In this document: positions 23,662 through 32,129 of the stretch, piece by piece
Position numbering within the stretch: the stretch's first letter is position 1
Layout: the number at the start of each line of letters is the position of its first letter
DNA from: Mesonia sp.
Lineage (GTDB): Bacteria > Bacteroidota > Bacteroidia > Flavobacteriales > Flavobacteriaceae
Assembly: GCA_012964435.1 (NCBI GenBank)
Contig: DTTX01000050.1
Location: forward strand, 1 to 41,318
Length of the DNA: 41,318 bases
Reading direction: 5' to 3'
Program-made: the position numbers and the translations under genes
Notes under the pieces: generated by a model
What the model was told of the DNA's origin: nothing
The model's input: the letters and a program-made list of their open reading frames with translations, nothing else
The model's database searches: none

Positions 23662-24568
23662 CCAAAGAACGTGATTTTTTAATTATATTTTCTAAAGGAA
23701 CTACTAAATCTCTAATAATTTGTTCTCCGTTAGGATCTTCAACTAAAGCCACAAGAATATATTTTCTTCCGTTTTTACCCCAAACTAAAGCAGAATCTGC
23801 GTGATAGTTTCTCCAAGATCCAGATTTTCTAAAAACTCTAGCATTAGGAGCAATACGATCTAAGGTGTTCACAAATTTATGGTGAAGATGAGAATCTTCC
23901 ATAATATCTAACATCTTCTTAGATCTTTCCGGTGAAACTAAATTACCAGTAATCATTTTATAGTAAAATCTACAAACTTGTTGTACGGTTGCTGCGTGAC
24001 TTAAACCTTTAATAGGGTCCGGATTTCTTGGTCCGCCGGCAGCATATCGCTTACCAACCCAAAGGCCACCACCATTTAATTCGTCGTAAAGTTTATATTC
24101 AGGACTTTTTAAAACGGCTGCAATTTTATCGTAACCTAAACGGTCGATCATTCTGGTAGATGCATGATTATCTGATCTATTGATCATTAAATTAAGATCT
24201 CTGGTAACTTCAGCGGTTTCTTGTAATTCGCATTTTTCAATAGCATCCATTGAAGCTAATAAAATGGCAATCTTTGGTAAACTTGCCGCATACATCATTT
24301 CGTTACTGTTGATACCTGCATAATGTGCGTTATTCACATTATTTAAATCTACAACACCAATAGACATTTTTTTATTGTTTACAAGCCGCCTCCACGTAGG
24401 ATTCTTCATTACTTCATCTTCTAATAAAACTTGAAGCGGATCGTTAGCCACTTCTGTAAGCGGAGAAATTTCTGCTAGATCTGCTACGGGCAGACTTTGC
24501 TGAGCATTTACGCTCATAGCGGTAAGCAAGAAAAGACTTAAAAAACTGAGGCTGATGTGCTTTAACAT
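23651..24568 (-). CDS. Periplasmic serine hydrolase of the beta-lactamase/PBP fold
   Basis: 305 aa. There is a signal peptide ending VNAQ (cleavage near residue 22). SxxK is S96-L-P-K99 in YAASLPKIAILLASM, SxN is S132-D-N134 in INRSDNHAST, and KSG is at 248-250 in VFRKSGSWRNYHADSA. The size and motif spacing are close to class A beta-lactamases. The omega-loop ExxLN is not convincing: YDELN (161-165) would place Tyr at the Glu166 position, although the alignment is by eye. A cell-wall or ester-hydrolysing role is therefore as likely as beta-lactam hydrolysis. It is the first gene of an operon with the nucleotide transporter and is paralogous to 19524-20801. A sigma-54-like site and a perfect -7 element lie upstream. 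Confidence 0.82.
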   Translation of the reverse strand: MLKHISLSFLSLFLLTAMSVNAQQSLPVADLAEISPLTEVANDPLQVLLEDEVMKNPTWRRLVNNKKMSIGVVDLNNVNNAHYAGINSNEMMYAASLPKIAILLASMDAIEKCELQETAEVTRDLNLMINRSDNHASTRMIDRLGYDKIAAVLKSPEYKLYDELNGGGLWVGKRYAAGGPRNPDPIKGLSHAATVQQVCRFYYKMITGNLVSPERSKKMLDIMEDSHLHHKFVNTLDRIAPNARVFRKSGSWRNYHADSALVWGKNGRKYILVALVEDPNGEQIIRDLVVPLENIIKKSRSLETT

Positions 24569-24599
24569 AAATAATATTAAATTTTAATTAGGGTTAAAT

Positions 24600-24607
24600 C
24601 AAATGTA
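24600..24607 (-). promoter_or_regulatory. -7 promoter element of the 23651-24568 serine hydrolase
   Basis: Perfect TACATTTG on the minus strand, 31 bp upstream of the ATG. No TTG at the expected -33. Confidence 0.4.
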
Positions 24608-24665
24608 ATGAAAAACTAATCATAAATAACTTAAAATCAGTTTTTAACATTCGTTTACATATGAA

Positions 24666-24680
24666 TCAAGTCCCGTGCCA
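24666..24680 (-). promoter_or_regulatory. Sigma-54-like -24/-12 site upstream of the serine hydrolase
   Basis: On the minus strand: TTGGCACGGGACTTGATT, that is TGGCAC (24675-24680), N5, TTGA (24666-24669). The -24 half, including the following G, matches the sigma-54 consensus TGGCACG perfectly; the -12 half is TTGA rather than TTGC. About 98 bp upstream of the ATG. Confidence 0.5.
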
Positions 24681-24719
24681 ATTAATATTTATTATGTTAA
24701 ATTTTGTGAATTTTAACAA

Positions 24720-25553
24720 TCAATCTTCAAATTCTGGAGCATTCTCTTCTTTATAGCTCCATCTTCTCATTTGATTGAGTTCTTCTTGGATCTTCAATTC
24801 TTTTTCAGAAATAACTTTTAAGAATGAAGGATGTTGCTCGATAGCATATTCGATCTTAGAAACGATCTCATCGTAGCTTTCATTTTCATAATCGATTTCT
24901 AAAGGTTCTTTAATCACCATCGATTGTAAAATACCACGTTTTTTTATACGAATACCTTTTTTATCGAAAGAACGTCGAAAACCATCAATCACGATCGGTA
25001 CTACAATAGGTTTATATTGCTTAATAATGTGCGCGGTTCCTTTTCTAATTGGTTTCCAAGGTTTTGTAGTACCTTGCGGAAAAGTAATTACCCAACCATC
25101 TTCTAGCGCTTTACCGATATTGGTAATATCGCTCATTTTTACTTGTCGATTTACTTCTTGCCCTTTAGAGCGCCAAGTTCTCTCGATAGAAATACTCCCT
25201 GCGTAAGCCAAAATTCGTGCCAACAAACCGGCTTTCATGGTTTCTTTTGCGGCAATATAATAGATATTGAGTTTAGGGTTCCAGAGGTAACCAATATTTT
25301 TAATACTATCTACACGACCACTTAAACTTGCATTAAAGACGTGAAACATTGCGACTACATCTGCAAAGTAAGTTTGATGATTAGAAACAAAAAGTACATT
25401 ATTATCGGGTAGATCTTTAATGATTTCTGAACCTTCAATATTTAAGTTATTAAAACCATGGTAACGACGGTGCGTCATTGCTCCCATAGTTCGTATTAAC
25501 CATTTTTTTAAGAAAAGTATATGTCCGAATGGATTTTTTTTAAATATCCCCAT
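24720..25553 (-). CDS. 1-acyl-sn-glycerol-3-phosphate acyltransferase family protein (PlsC-like)
   Basis: 277-aa membrane-associated acyltransferase for phospholipid or lipid-A-like acylation. Motif I is NHQTYFAD (the NHx4D catalytic His/Asp). Motif III is FPQGTTKPW, a variant of FPEGT in which Gln replaces Glu. An amphipathic or hydrophobic N-terminus (HILFLKKWLIRTMGAM) would dock to the membrane. This FPQGT variant group may be specialised, so strict PlsC activity is not certain. It follows the Nudix gene by 43 bp on the same strand but has its own perfect -7 element, so it is either in an operon or separately promoted. Confidence 0.82.
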   Translation of the reverse strand: MGIFKKNPFGHILFLKKWLIRTMGAMTHRRYHGFNNLNIEGSEIIKDLPDNNVLFVSNHQTYFADVVAMFHVFNASLSGRVDSIKNIGYLWNPKLNIYYIAAKETMKAGLLARILAYAGSISIERTWRSKGQEVNRQVKMSDITNIGKALEDGWVITFPQGTTKPWKPIRKGTAHIIKQYKPIVVPIVIDGFRRSFDKKGIRIKKRGILQSMVIKEPLEIDYENESYDEIVSKIEYAIEQHPSFLKVISEKELKIQEELNQMRRWSYKEENAPEFED

Positions 25554-25573
25554 TTATTATCTATTAGAACCTC

Positions 25574-25581
25574 CAAATATA
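25574..25581 (-). promoter_or_regulatory. -7 promoter element of the acyltransferase
   Basis: Perfect TATATTTG on the minus strand, 20 bp upstream of the ATG and in the gap after the Nudix stop. The -33 element is not evident. Confidence 0.4.
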
Positions 25582-25596
25582 CAAAATTAGCTTGGG

Positions 25597-26238
25597 TTAT
25601 AACATCTCATTGAGTAGGGCTTTTACCTCATTTAACATCATTCCTGTCGCTCCCCATACAATTTGATCGTTTAAATAGAATGCCGGTACATTTACATTTT
25701 TAGCGTAAGAGGTTGAGAGTGTTTCTTCTACTAGATTATCATTATTTAAAAAGTCGCTTAACTTTACTTCTAAAATTTCTTCTACTTCGCTCTCTTGTTT
25801 TTTAAAATTTGGAGTTTTTTCTGCGATTCCAAAAAATGGTTGCACCCAAAAGTTTGATGGCGGAATATAAATTTTGGTTAATTCTTTCAGCACTTTTATC
25901 TCTTTAGGATGAACACCAACTTCTTCATGTGTTTCGCGTAAGGCAGTTTCTTGTAAGTCTTTATCTTGTTTTTCTTTTCTTCCTCCGGGAAAACCAATTT
26001 GAGCAGAATGAACGCCTTTATAAGTTTTTCTCAAAATTAAAGTTAGACAAGTTTCCTCTTCAGAATTAGGATAAAACAAGGCCATTACTCCCGCTTCTTT
26101 AGGCTTCTTAGCTTCAATATTTACTTGTTTTAGTTCGGTTTTTCTAAAATTCGGAGCCATTTGAAGGTGTGCTTCTTCTCCTAAGACTTCAAAATTTTCT
26201 ATTTTTGAAATCGATTTTTTAAATTCTGAAAATGTCAT
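25597..26238 (-). CDS. Nudix hydrolase, probable CoA pyrophosphatase
   Basis: 213 aa. The Nudix box is FPGGRKEKQDKDLQETALRE followed by THEEVGV. The D-x-D spacing in place of the first Nudix Glu is that of coenzyme A pyrophosphatases (NUDT7/YeaB type), which cleave CoA and CoA esters to phosphopantetheine and 3',5'-ADP with Mg2+ or Mn2+. A conserved LRKTYKGVHSAQIGFPGG segment precedes it, as in the UPF0035 motif of these enzymes. The start at 26238 overlaps the start of the divergent cyclophilin gene by 7 bp. Confidence 0.85.
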   Translation of the reverse strand: MTFSEFKKSISKIENFEVLGEEAHLQMAPNFRKTELKQVNIEAKKPKEAGVMALFYPNSEEETCLTLILRKTYKGVHSAQIGFPGGRKEKQDKDLQETALRETHEEVGVHPKEIKVLKELTKIYIPPSNFWVQPFFGIAEKTPNFKKQESEVEEILEVKLSDFLNNDNLVEETLSTSYAKNVNVPAFYLNDQIVWGATGMMLNEVKALLNEML

Positions 26239-26987
26239 ACTTTCAAAAATTAGTAAGCTTTACATTTGTAATTACAATTCTTTTTGCGAGTTGTGAAGAT
26301 ACTAAAACCAATAGTAGTTCTAAACAAACTCAAAGAGAACTTGAAGAAAAAGCTAGGATCGCTAGAGAAGATAGTATAATTAACTCGGTAAATTTTGCTA
26401 GTGACGGCAGCAAAACAGATATTGATCTAAGATCTATTACAACGGTAGAGCAAGAACAGCTTATTCCTTTTCTAACAAAATATGGCAAAGAAAATCCTGA
26501 AGATCGAGTAACGATATATTCTAATTTTGGTGAAATCGATGTTAAACTCTATAAAGATACTCCGCTACATCGTGCAAATTTTATTCGATTGGCTAAAATA
26601 GGCTATTTTGAAACTACATTTTTTCATCGGGTGCTCGATAACTTTGTAGTACAAGGCGGTAATAGTGATAATCTTTCAACTCAAAAAGTGAGAGCTGCTG
26701 TTGGAGATTATTTAATACCTAATGAATTTTCATCTGCACATCAACATAATCGCGGAGCTTTTTCTGCAGCAAAATATGCAGAGCAAAATGTGAGTAAAGC
26801 CTCTTCTCCTTTCGAATTTTTTATCGTACAAGGCAAACGTGGCGCACATCACTTAGATAATGACCATACAGTTTTTGGTGAAGTTACTGCAGGAATGGAT
26901 GTGGTCGATAAAATTGCTAAAGTAAAAACCGATGCCAGCGAATGGCCAATTAGAAACGTTCTTATAGATAGTGTGGTTGTTAGGTAA
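26232..26987 (+). CDS. Cyclophilin-type peptidyl-prolyl cis-trans isomerase, lipoprotein
   Basis: 251 aa. The lipoprotein signal ends FASC with the lipidated Cys at 21, followed by EDTK and a charged linker, so it is anchored in the envelope. The cyclophilin domain (about residues 90-250) has VTIYSNFGEIDVKLY, FFHRVLDNFVVQGG (active-site FHR and the VQGG loop), RGAFSAAKY (aligning with the RGxxSMA region), SPFEFFIVQG, and HTVFGEVTAGMDVVDKIA. A folding helper for exported or outer-membrane proteins is likely. Its ATG lies inside the 5' end of the divergent Nudix gene. Its stop directly abuts the stop of the convergent TRIC-type gene. Confidence 0.88.
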   Translation: MSYFQKLVSFTFVITILFASCEDTKTNSSSKQTQRELEEKARIAREDSIINSVNFASDGSKTDIDLRSITTVEQEQLIPFLTKYGKENPEDRVTIYSNFGEIDVKLYKDTPLHRANFIRLAKIGYFETTFFHRVLDNFVVQGGNSDNLSTQKVRAAVGDYLIPNEFSSAHQHNRGAFSAAKYAEQNVSKASSPFEFFIVQGKRGAHHLDNDHTVFGEVTAGMDVVDKIAKVKTDASEWPIRNVLIDSVVVR

Positions 26988-27608
26988 TTACTTTTCTTCG
27001 CTATTAAAATAAACAGAAGGTAATCGTATATCAAAATAAACTGCCAAGGATCTTACGATGATCACAACTGCTCCAGAAATTGTAAATACCAATTCTGAAC
27101 TTAATTGAAGTTTTAATAAAATGAAATAAGTGAGTCCGCCCAAAATACAAGCTATCGCATAAATCTCTTTTGTTCTAAATAGTAGCGGAATTTCATTACA
27201 CAGAATATCTCTAATTACTCCACCAAAACAAGCGGTCATTGTACCAATGGCAATACAAATAATTGGCGGAAAATCTGCCGCAAGCCCTTTCTCTACTCCA
27301 ATAATTGTATATAAACCAATCCCTACCGTATCGAAAAGAAATAGTGATTTTCTTAAAAAAATAAGCTTTTTTCTGAAGATTATTGCAAATATTGTGGTAG
27401 CTATAATAACGTAAACGTAAGTCAAATTACGCATCCAAGCTACAGGAAATCCAATTAAGATATCTCGTAAAGTCCCGCCACCCACAGAGGTAACAAAAGC
27501 GATAATTAATATCCCAAACGGATCCATTTTCTTTTTCATCGAAGATAAAACACCCGAAATTGAGAAGGCAACCACCCCAAGAATATCGATAATTAGAAAA
27601 TAGTCCAT
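26988..27608 (-). CDS. TRIC-type trimeric cation channel family protein (UPF0126)
   Basis: 206-aa inner-membrane protein with about seven helices in two repeated halves. Each half holds the glycine-rich signature GGGTLRDILIG (first) and GGVIRDILCNEIP (second), typical of bacterial TRIC channels (YadS/YicG family). Family members are trimeric, mainly K+-conducting channels. The gene begins immediately after the RDD-family stop codon with no gap, so the two are translationally coupled. Confidence 0.87.
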   Translation of the reverse strand: MDYFLIIDILGVVAFSISGVLSSMKKKMDPFGILIIAFVTSVGGGTLRDILIGFPVAWMRNLTYVYVIIATTIFAIIFRKKLIFLRKSLFLFDTVGIGLYTIIGVEKGLAADFPPIICIAIGTMTACFGGVIRDILCNEIPLLFRTKEIYAIACILGGLTYFILLKLQLSSELVFTISGAVVIIVRSLAVYFDIRLPSVYFNSEEK

Positions 27609-28322
27609 CTATTGTTGCGTGTAAAAATTATAATCTGCGATCACCTTTTCTACAAATTTTAAAGGTTTTTCTTTAGGCGTTACATCCATCACTTCACTAG
27701 CTTTTTTAGATAAAGAAACAATAAGCGCGTGATTACTTTCTCTTTTTGCTTTCTGAAACAAGTTTTTTATCGTTTGTATTTCGCGATCTTTAAAGATAGT
27801 TACTTGCGGATATTCCGGTTGATAATCTTCTTTTACTTCTACATTTAAGGTATGATGTAAGAAAACTCGTTGCTTTTCAGAAATTACGGTAGTTTTTGCC
27901 GCAATATCACCTAAACGTTGACCTTTACCATTAAATAAATATACCACCAAAGCAACCGCACCACTGGTCATCATTAACTCTATCAAGCCTAAAAGCCAAC
28001 GAATAGCAAAATTAGAGAACGCTGCTTTAGAACCATCTAATTTTACTACTCTAATTCTTAATAATGCTTTACCAATACTTTGCCCATTAAAAAAAGTTTC
28101 TGAAAGTACCGGGTATAAAAATGGTGGCAAACCAACCAACAAACCATAAACCCATTGTTCTCGCATTCCTAAAGAAATAAAACCTAGTAATATTGAAGTT
28201 AAAATGATGTAAGCCATAATTACCAATACATCAATAATATAAGCTAAAACTCGATCTCCTAAATTGGCAATATTTTGAGCGATCGAAACATTTTGAGCTG
28301 TTTCTATTTGAAAATTATCCAT
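27609..28322 (-). CDS. RDD family membrane protein
   Basis: 237 aa. The RDD domain (about residues 15-150) starts IANLGDRVLAYIIDVLVI with its Arg/Asp pair, continues through FFNGQSIGKALLRIRVV, and ends NGKGQRLGDIAAKTTVI. There are about four transmembrane helices. A cytoplasmic C-terminal tail of about 85 residues (KDREIQTIKNLFQKAKRESN) follows. RDD proteins commonly accompany the SpoIIM/DUF4129/MoxR/DUF58 operon, which starts divergently 36 bp away, so a role with that complex is likely. Its function is unproven; some relatives influence ion transport. Confidence 0.87.
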   Translation of the reverse strand: MDNFQIETAQNVSIAQNIANLGDRVLAYIIDVLVIMAYIILTSILLGFISLGMREQWVYGLLVGLPPFLYPVLSETFFNGQSIGKALLRIRVVKLDGSKAAFSNFAIRWLLGLIELMMTSGAVALVVYLFNGKGQRLGDIAAKTTVISEKQRVFLHHTLNVEVKEDYQPEYPQVTIFKDREIQTIKNLFQKAKRESNHALIVSLSKKASEVMDVTPKEKPLKFVEKVIADYNFYTQQ

Positions 28323-28358
28323 TTAATACGTTTCTTTGAAATTCAATCTTCAGAAATT

Positions 28359-29324
28359 ATGCGTGAAGCTTCATTTGTTAAGCAAAATAAGGATAAATGG
28401 AATAAATTTGAAAGGGTTATTCAAAATAATGTAAATATTCCTCCTGAAGAATTATCGGCGCTTTACCTAGAAGTGACCGACCACCTGAGTTATGCGCAAA
28501 CATTTTACCCTAACAGCAACACGCTTCAATACTTAAACAGTCTATCTTCTAGAGCTCACCAAAAAATTTATAAAAGTAAAAGGGAATCTAGAAATAGATT
28601 GATCACATTTTTCACAAAAGAATTTCCGTTAGAGTTTTATCATTATCAAAAGCAGTTATTAATCGCCTTTTTATGTTTTATGCTTTTTGCTGTGGTTGGT
28701 TGGTATTCTGCCGGTAGCGATCAAAGTTTTGTTCGTATGATCATGGGTGATGCATATGTAAATATGACTTTAGAGAATATCGAAAATAACGATCCGATGG
28801 CGGTTTATAAAGATGCCGGAGAGATGAATATGTTTTTAGGCATTACGGTAAACAATATTAAAGTAGGATTATATGCATACATATTGGGTATATTTTTTGG
28901 CATCGGTACAATTTATATAACGATGCGAAATGCTGTTATGCTCGGCAGTTTTCAATATTTTTTTTATGAAAAAGGATTATTATGGGAGTCGGTTAGAACC
29001 GTTTGGATTCATGGTACTATCGAGATCTCTGTGATTATTGTAGCTGCTTGTGCGGGATTGGTCTTAGGTAAAAGCATTCTTTTTCCGGGTACTTACACGC
29101 GATTAGCCTCATTTGTGAATGGTGTTAAAGCCGGACTAAAAGTAATTTTAAGCACTGTACCATTTTTTATTGTCGCAGGGTTTTTAGAAGGTTTTGTAAC
29201 TCGCCATACAGAAATGCCAGATTGGTTAGCTATTTTAATTATAAGTTTATCTTTGGCGATCATATTATTTTATTACGTTTTTTACCCTATTTATTTATTT
29301 AAACAAGAATCGAAACATGCATAA
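28359..29324 (+). CDS. Stage II sporulation protein M (SpoIIM)-like membrane protein
   Basis: The start at ATG 28359 (MREASFVKQNKDKW, 321 aa) is preferred. A longer frame from 28275 would overlap the divergent RDD gene, and its extra 28 residues look non-coding. It has a cytoplasmic N-terminal helical region (about 1-95), then about six transmembrane segments, with family motifs such as NNIKVGLYAYILGIFFGIGT and HGTIEISVIIVAACAGL. The name is historical; non-sporulating bacteria carry it in MoxR operons. First gene of a six-gene run with overlaps of a few bases. Confidence 0.85.
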   Translation: MREASFVKQNKDKWNKFERVIQNNVNIPPEELSALYLEVTDHLSYAQTFYPNSNTLQYLNSLSSRAHQKIYKSKRESRNRLITFFTKEFPLEFYHYQKQLLIAFLCFMLFAVVGWYSAGSDQSFVRMIMGDAYVNMTLENIENNDPMAVYKDAGEMNMFLGITVNNIKVGLYAYILGIFFGIGTIYITMRNAVMLGSFQYFFYEKGLLWESVRTVWIHGTIEISVIIVAACAGLVLGKSILFPGTYTRLASFVNGVKAGLKVILSTVPFFIVAGFLEGFVTRHTEMPDWLAILIISLSLAIILFYYVFYPIYLFKQESKHA

Positions 29325-30186
29325 ATTTATTCAGTTCAAAAAAGAACGAGAATTAGGTGATATTTTAAGTGACACTTTTAAATTTATTAGAGAAAATTAT
29401 AAAGTGCTTTTTAAAGCATTATTAAAATATACAGGACCGGTATTTTTATTACAACTTTTTGCGTTGGGCTATTACAGTTATGCAAGCGTTGGTCAAAATC
29501 CTTTCTTTACTTCAGGAATTTCTGGTTCTACTAATGGTTTTGAATTTCTCTCTAGTTTTTCATTTTTAATGTTTGCTTCTATAGCTTATCAAGCATTTAT
29601 GAATGGTACAATTTTTCAGAGCATAAAATCTTACATTAAAAATAATGGCGAAATTAATATAGATGAAGTTGGCGAAGGTATGAGCGCAAATTGGTCGGCT
29701 TATTTAGGTTTAGCATTTGCTGTAAGCATTATGGTTTTTGCCGGAATGATCTTTTGTGTTATTCCTGGTATTTATTTAGCCGTTCCCCTATGCTTGGTTT
29801 ATTGTATTAGAACCTTTGACGGACTAAGTTTTTCTGAAAATATTTCTTACGCTTTCACTTTGATCAAAGAAAACTGGTGGATCACCTTTTTCACTCTTTT
29901 CTTAATGGGGATCATTGTTTACCTAATTAGTGCGATCTTTCAAGTACCGGCCCTAATTTACACTTTAACAAAAACCTTGACTGCTGTAGAAGAAGGTACT
30001 TTCTCTGATCCTACTTTTATGTTCGATTGGATTTATTTAGTTCTTAACGTTGTGGGAAGTGCTTTTTCATACGTCATTTATGCAATACTTTCTGTTTGTA
30101 TCGGTTTTATTTACTTCAATTTAAATGAAAAGAAAAACCATACTGGAGCTTATGAAAGTATTGAAAATTTAGGGAAAGACGAGTAA
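29317..30186 (+). CDS. Multi-pass membrane protein of the MoxR operon
   Basis: 289 aa, with six predicted hydrophobic segments and a cytoplasmic N-terminus FKKERELGDILSDTFKFIRENY. The last trait is found in membrane proteins related to the glycerophosphodiester phosphodiesterase membrane domain or DUF975 types. There are no catalytic motifs. The start overlaps the SpoIIM-like gene by 8 bp, and its stop abuts the next ATG, so it belongs to the same transcript. It may form a channel or a scaffold with the SpoIIM and RDD partners (inference). Confidence 0.7.
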   Translation: MHKFIQFKKERELGDILSDTFKFIRENYKVLFKALLKYTGPVFLLQLFALGYYSYASVGQNPFFTSGISGSTNGFEFLSSFSFLMFASIAYQAFMNGTIFQSIKSYIKNNGEINIDEVGEGMSANWSAYLGLAFAVSIMVFAGMIFCVIPGIYLAVPLCLVYCIRTFDGLSFSENISYAFTLIKENWWITFFTLFLMGIIVYLISAIFQVPALIYTLTKTLTAVEEGTFSDPTFMFDWIYLVLNVVGSAFSYVIYAILSVCIGFIYFNLNEKKNHTGAYESIENLGKDE

Positions 30187-30933
30187 ATGAAGCTATTTCA
30201 ATTCAGTATTTTTATTGTCTTATCACTTTTTACAAGTCTTGTTTTTGCACAAGAAGATACCCTAGTACAACCCGATTTTGAATACGATAAAACTCAAAAT
30301 CTACAACCGGTATCTTTTAACGAAGCAAAAATAGAAGATTATAAAAATGATAGTGATTTTGATTATTCTGAAATAAAAAAAGAACAATCTGCTTGGGCAA
30401 AATTTAAACGATGGGTAAGTAACCTGTGGGATGAGTTTTGGCATTGGTTATTGGGCGATTATAAAGCCAGTAGTTTTTGGGCAGTTTTTATAGAGATCTT
30501 ACCCTATCTCATTCTTTTTATCATTATTTGTTTTGTCGTTTATTTATTTATAAAACTTAATCCTGCAGGCAATTATAACGCCACAAAAGAAACCGGTGAG
30601 GTGTTTTTGTCTGAAGAAGAAAAGATTATTTACAACGAAGATATTAATCAGCTTATCGCAGAAGCTTTAGAAAATAAGCAATACCGTCTAGCCATTCGCT
30701 ATTCCTATTTATTAGTATTACGAGAATTAAAAAATAAAGAGATCATAAATTATCAATTTCAAAAAACGAATCACGATTATTTAGCTGAAATTGAATCTGA
30801 ACAACTCAACCTTCAATTTAAAAAAATAACAAAGTGGTATGATTTTGTTTGGTACGGAGATTTTTCTATTTCTGAAAAAGAATACGAACACGCGGCAAAA
30901 GACTTTACAGCCATTAAAAACCAGTTAAGTTAA
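30187..30933 (+). CDS. DUF4129 domain protein
   Basis: 248 aa. There is a signal peptide ending VFAQ (about residue 21), an extracytoplasmic segment that includes the Trp-rich AWAKFKRWVSNLWDEFWHWL (about 75-94), one transmembrane helix (FIEILPYLILFIIICFVVYL, about 102-125), and a cytoplasmic DUF4129 domain to the end (LAIRYSYLLVLRELKNKEII, WYDFVWYGDF). The DUF4129 family sits in MoxR/DUF58 operons and is thought to be part of a membrane complex. The Trp-rich amphipathic segment could lie on the membrane surface. Confidence 0.82.
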   Translation: MKLFQFSIFIVLSLFTSLVFAQEDTLVQPDFEYDKTQNLQPVSFNEAKIEDYKNDSDFDYSEIKKEQSAWAKFKRWVSNLWDEFWHWLLGDYKASSFWAVFIEILPYLILFIIICFVVYLFIKLNPAGNYNATKETGEVFLSEEEKIIYNEDINQLIAEALENKQYRLAIRYSYLLVLRELKNKEIINYQFQKTNHDYLAEIESEQLNLQFKKITKWYDFVWYGDFSISEKEYEHAAKDFTAIKNQLS

Positions 30934-32129
30934 TGGGTAAAAGTTATAAGATCATATTAGGTGTTTTAATCTTTTTGCTGGCAACATTAATCTTTTTAGA
31001 AGCCAACCAGCGAGATCCTGTAAATTGGTTCCCTAGTTATTCGATTACAGATAAAATTCCGCAAGGCACTTATGTTTTCTTCGAAAATTTAGAACAAACA
31101 GCTAAGGTCGAGCAGGTTAATATTCCTCCATTCGAATTTTTAAAAGATACCACCAAAAACGGTACGTATTTCTTTTTAAATCCGTCTGTTGGTATCGACG
31201 AAGCGGAACAAAATAAACTTTTAAAATGGGTCGAAAAAGGGAACACTGTTGTCATTTCTGCAACTTATATTAGTTACCCATTATTAGACACTTTAGAGTT
31301 AACTACCGCAGAAAAAATTAGAAAAAACGGACTTAATAACATACCTCAATACAATTTTGCTAACGAAGACCTAAGAAGTAAAAAATACTACGAATTTAAC
31401 AGAGATCACACTTTTGAATATTTTGATTCTCTCAACGGCAAACAACAAAAAGTGCTAGGCTTTGGAAAGTTAAAAGACGATAACTCTGTACCTAAAGATA
31501 GTTTAGTAAATTTTGTTGAAGCTAAATTTGGCGAAGGTAAATTTCTATTGCATACTTCACCTCAAGCCTTTACAAATTTCTTTTTGCTGCAAGACGAAAA
31601 CTTTGAATATGCTGAAAAATTCTTAGCCTATTTAGATACTCGAAATACGATCTACTGGGATAATCATTATAAAAACGGTAAGATCATTCATACTTCCCCA
31701 TTGTACATTCTATTAGGTAATCGCTATTTTAAATGGGCCTATTATTTTGTGATTATCGCGACGATCTTGTTTATCTTTTTTGAAGGAAAAAGAAAGCAAA
31801 AGAGCATTAAAGTTATTGAGCCTTTAAAAAATCAAACTTACGATTATACGCGAACTATCGCCGGGATGTATTTAGACCAAAAAGATTATCGCACGATAGC
31901 GCAGAAAATTAGAGATCAATTTTTTATCTTCCTTCAAAAAGAATTTAAAATAAACGTAAAAGAACAGAAAAATTACCGTCAATTAATCGAGCAACAAACC
32001 AAAATTTCTTCAGAAGAGATCGATCAATTATTTGACCAAATAAAATCGTTAGAAGTAAAACCTAGCGTAAATAAAAAAGATATCGAAGCACTTAACCGCT
32101 TAATTATTCAATTTAAAAAGAATATGTAA
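30933..32129 (+). CDS. DUF4350 domain protein
   Basis: 398 aa. An N-terminal transmembrane helix (KIILGVLIFLLATLIFLEAN) is followed by an extracytoplasmic DUF4350 domain (about 30-250) of the ThuA/GATase-like type (FFLNPSVGIDEAEQNKLLKW, GNTVVIS, GKFLLHTSPQAFTN). A second helix (WAYYFVIIATILFIFFEG) precedes a cytoplasmic C-terminal region. No catalytic Cys is visible in the GATase-like fold, so a binding role is more likely than an enzymatic one. Start and stop both overlap neighbours in TAATG arrangements, so translation is coupled to DUF4129 and MoxR. Confidence 0.82.
   Translation: MGKSYKIILGVLIFLLATLIFLEANQRDPVNWFPSYSITDKIPQGTYVFFENLEQTAKVEQVNIPPFEFLKDTTKNGTYFFLNPSVGIDEAEQNKLLKWVEKGNTVVISATYISYPLLDTLELTTAEKIRKNGLNNIPQYNFANEDLRSKKYYEFNRDHTFEYFDSLNGKQQKVLGFGKLKDDNSVPKDSLVNFVEAKFGEGKFLLHTSPQAFTNFFLLQDENFEYAEKFLAYLDTRNTIYWDNHYKNGKIIHTSPLYILLGNRYFKWAYYFVIIATILFIFFEGKRKQKSIKVIEPLKNQTYDYTRTIAGMYLDQKDYRTIAQKIRDQFFIFLQKEFKINVKEQKNYRQLIEQQTKISSEEIDQLFDQIKSLEVKPSVNKKDIEALNRLIIQFKKNM

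Noticed and set aside
28275-28358. 28-codon upstream extension of the SpoIIM-like gene
   Set aside because: It overlaps the divergent RDD gene and its residues (MSDRNILSCFYLKII) are unlike family N-termini; the ATG at 28359 fits better.
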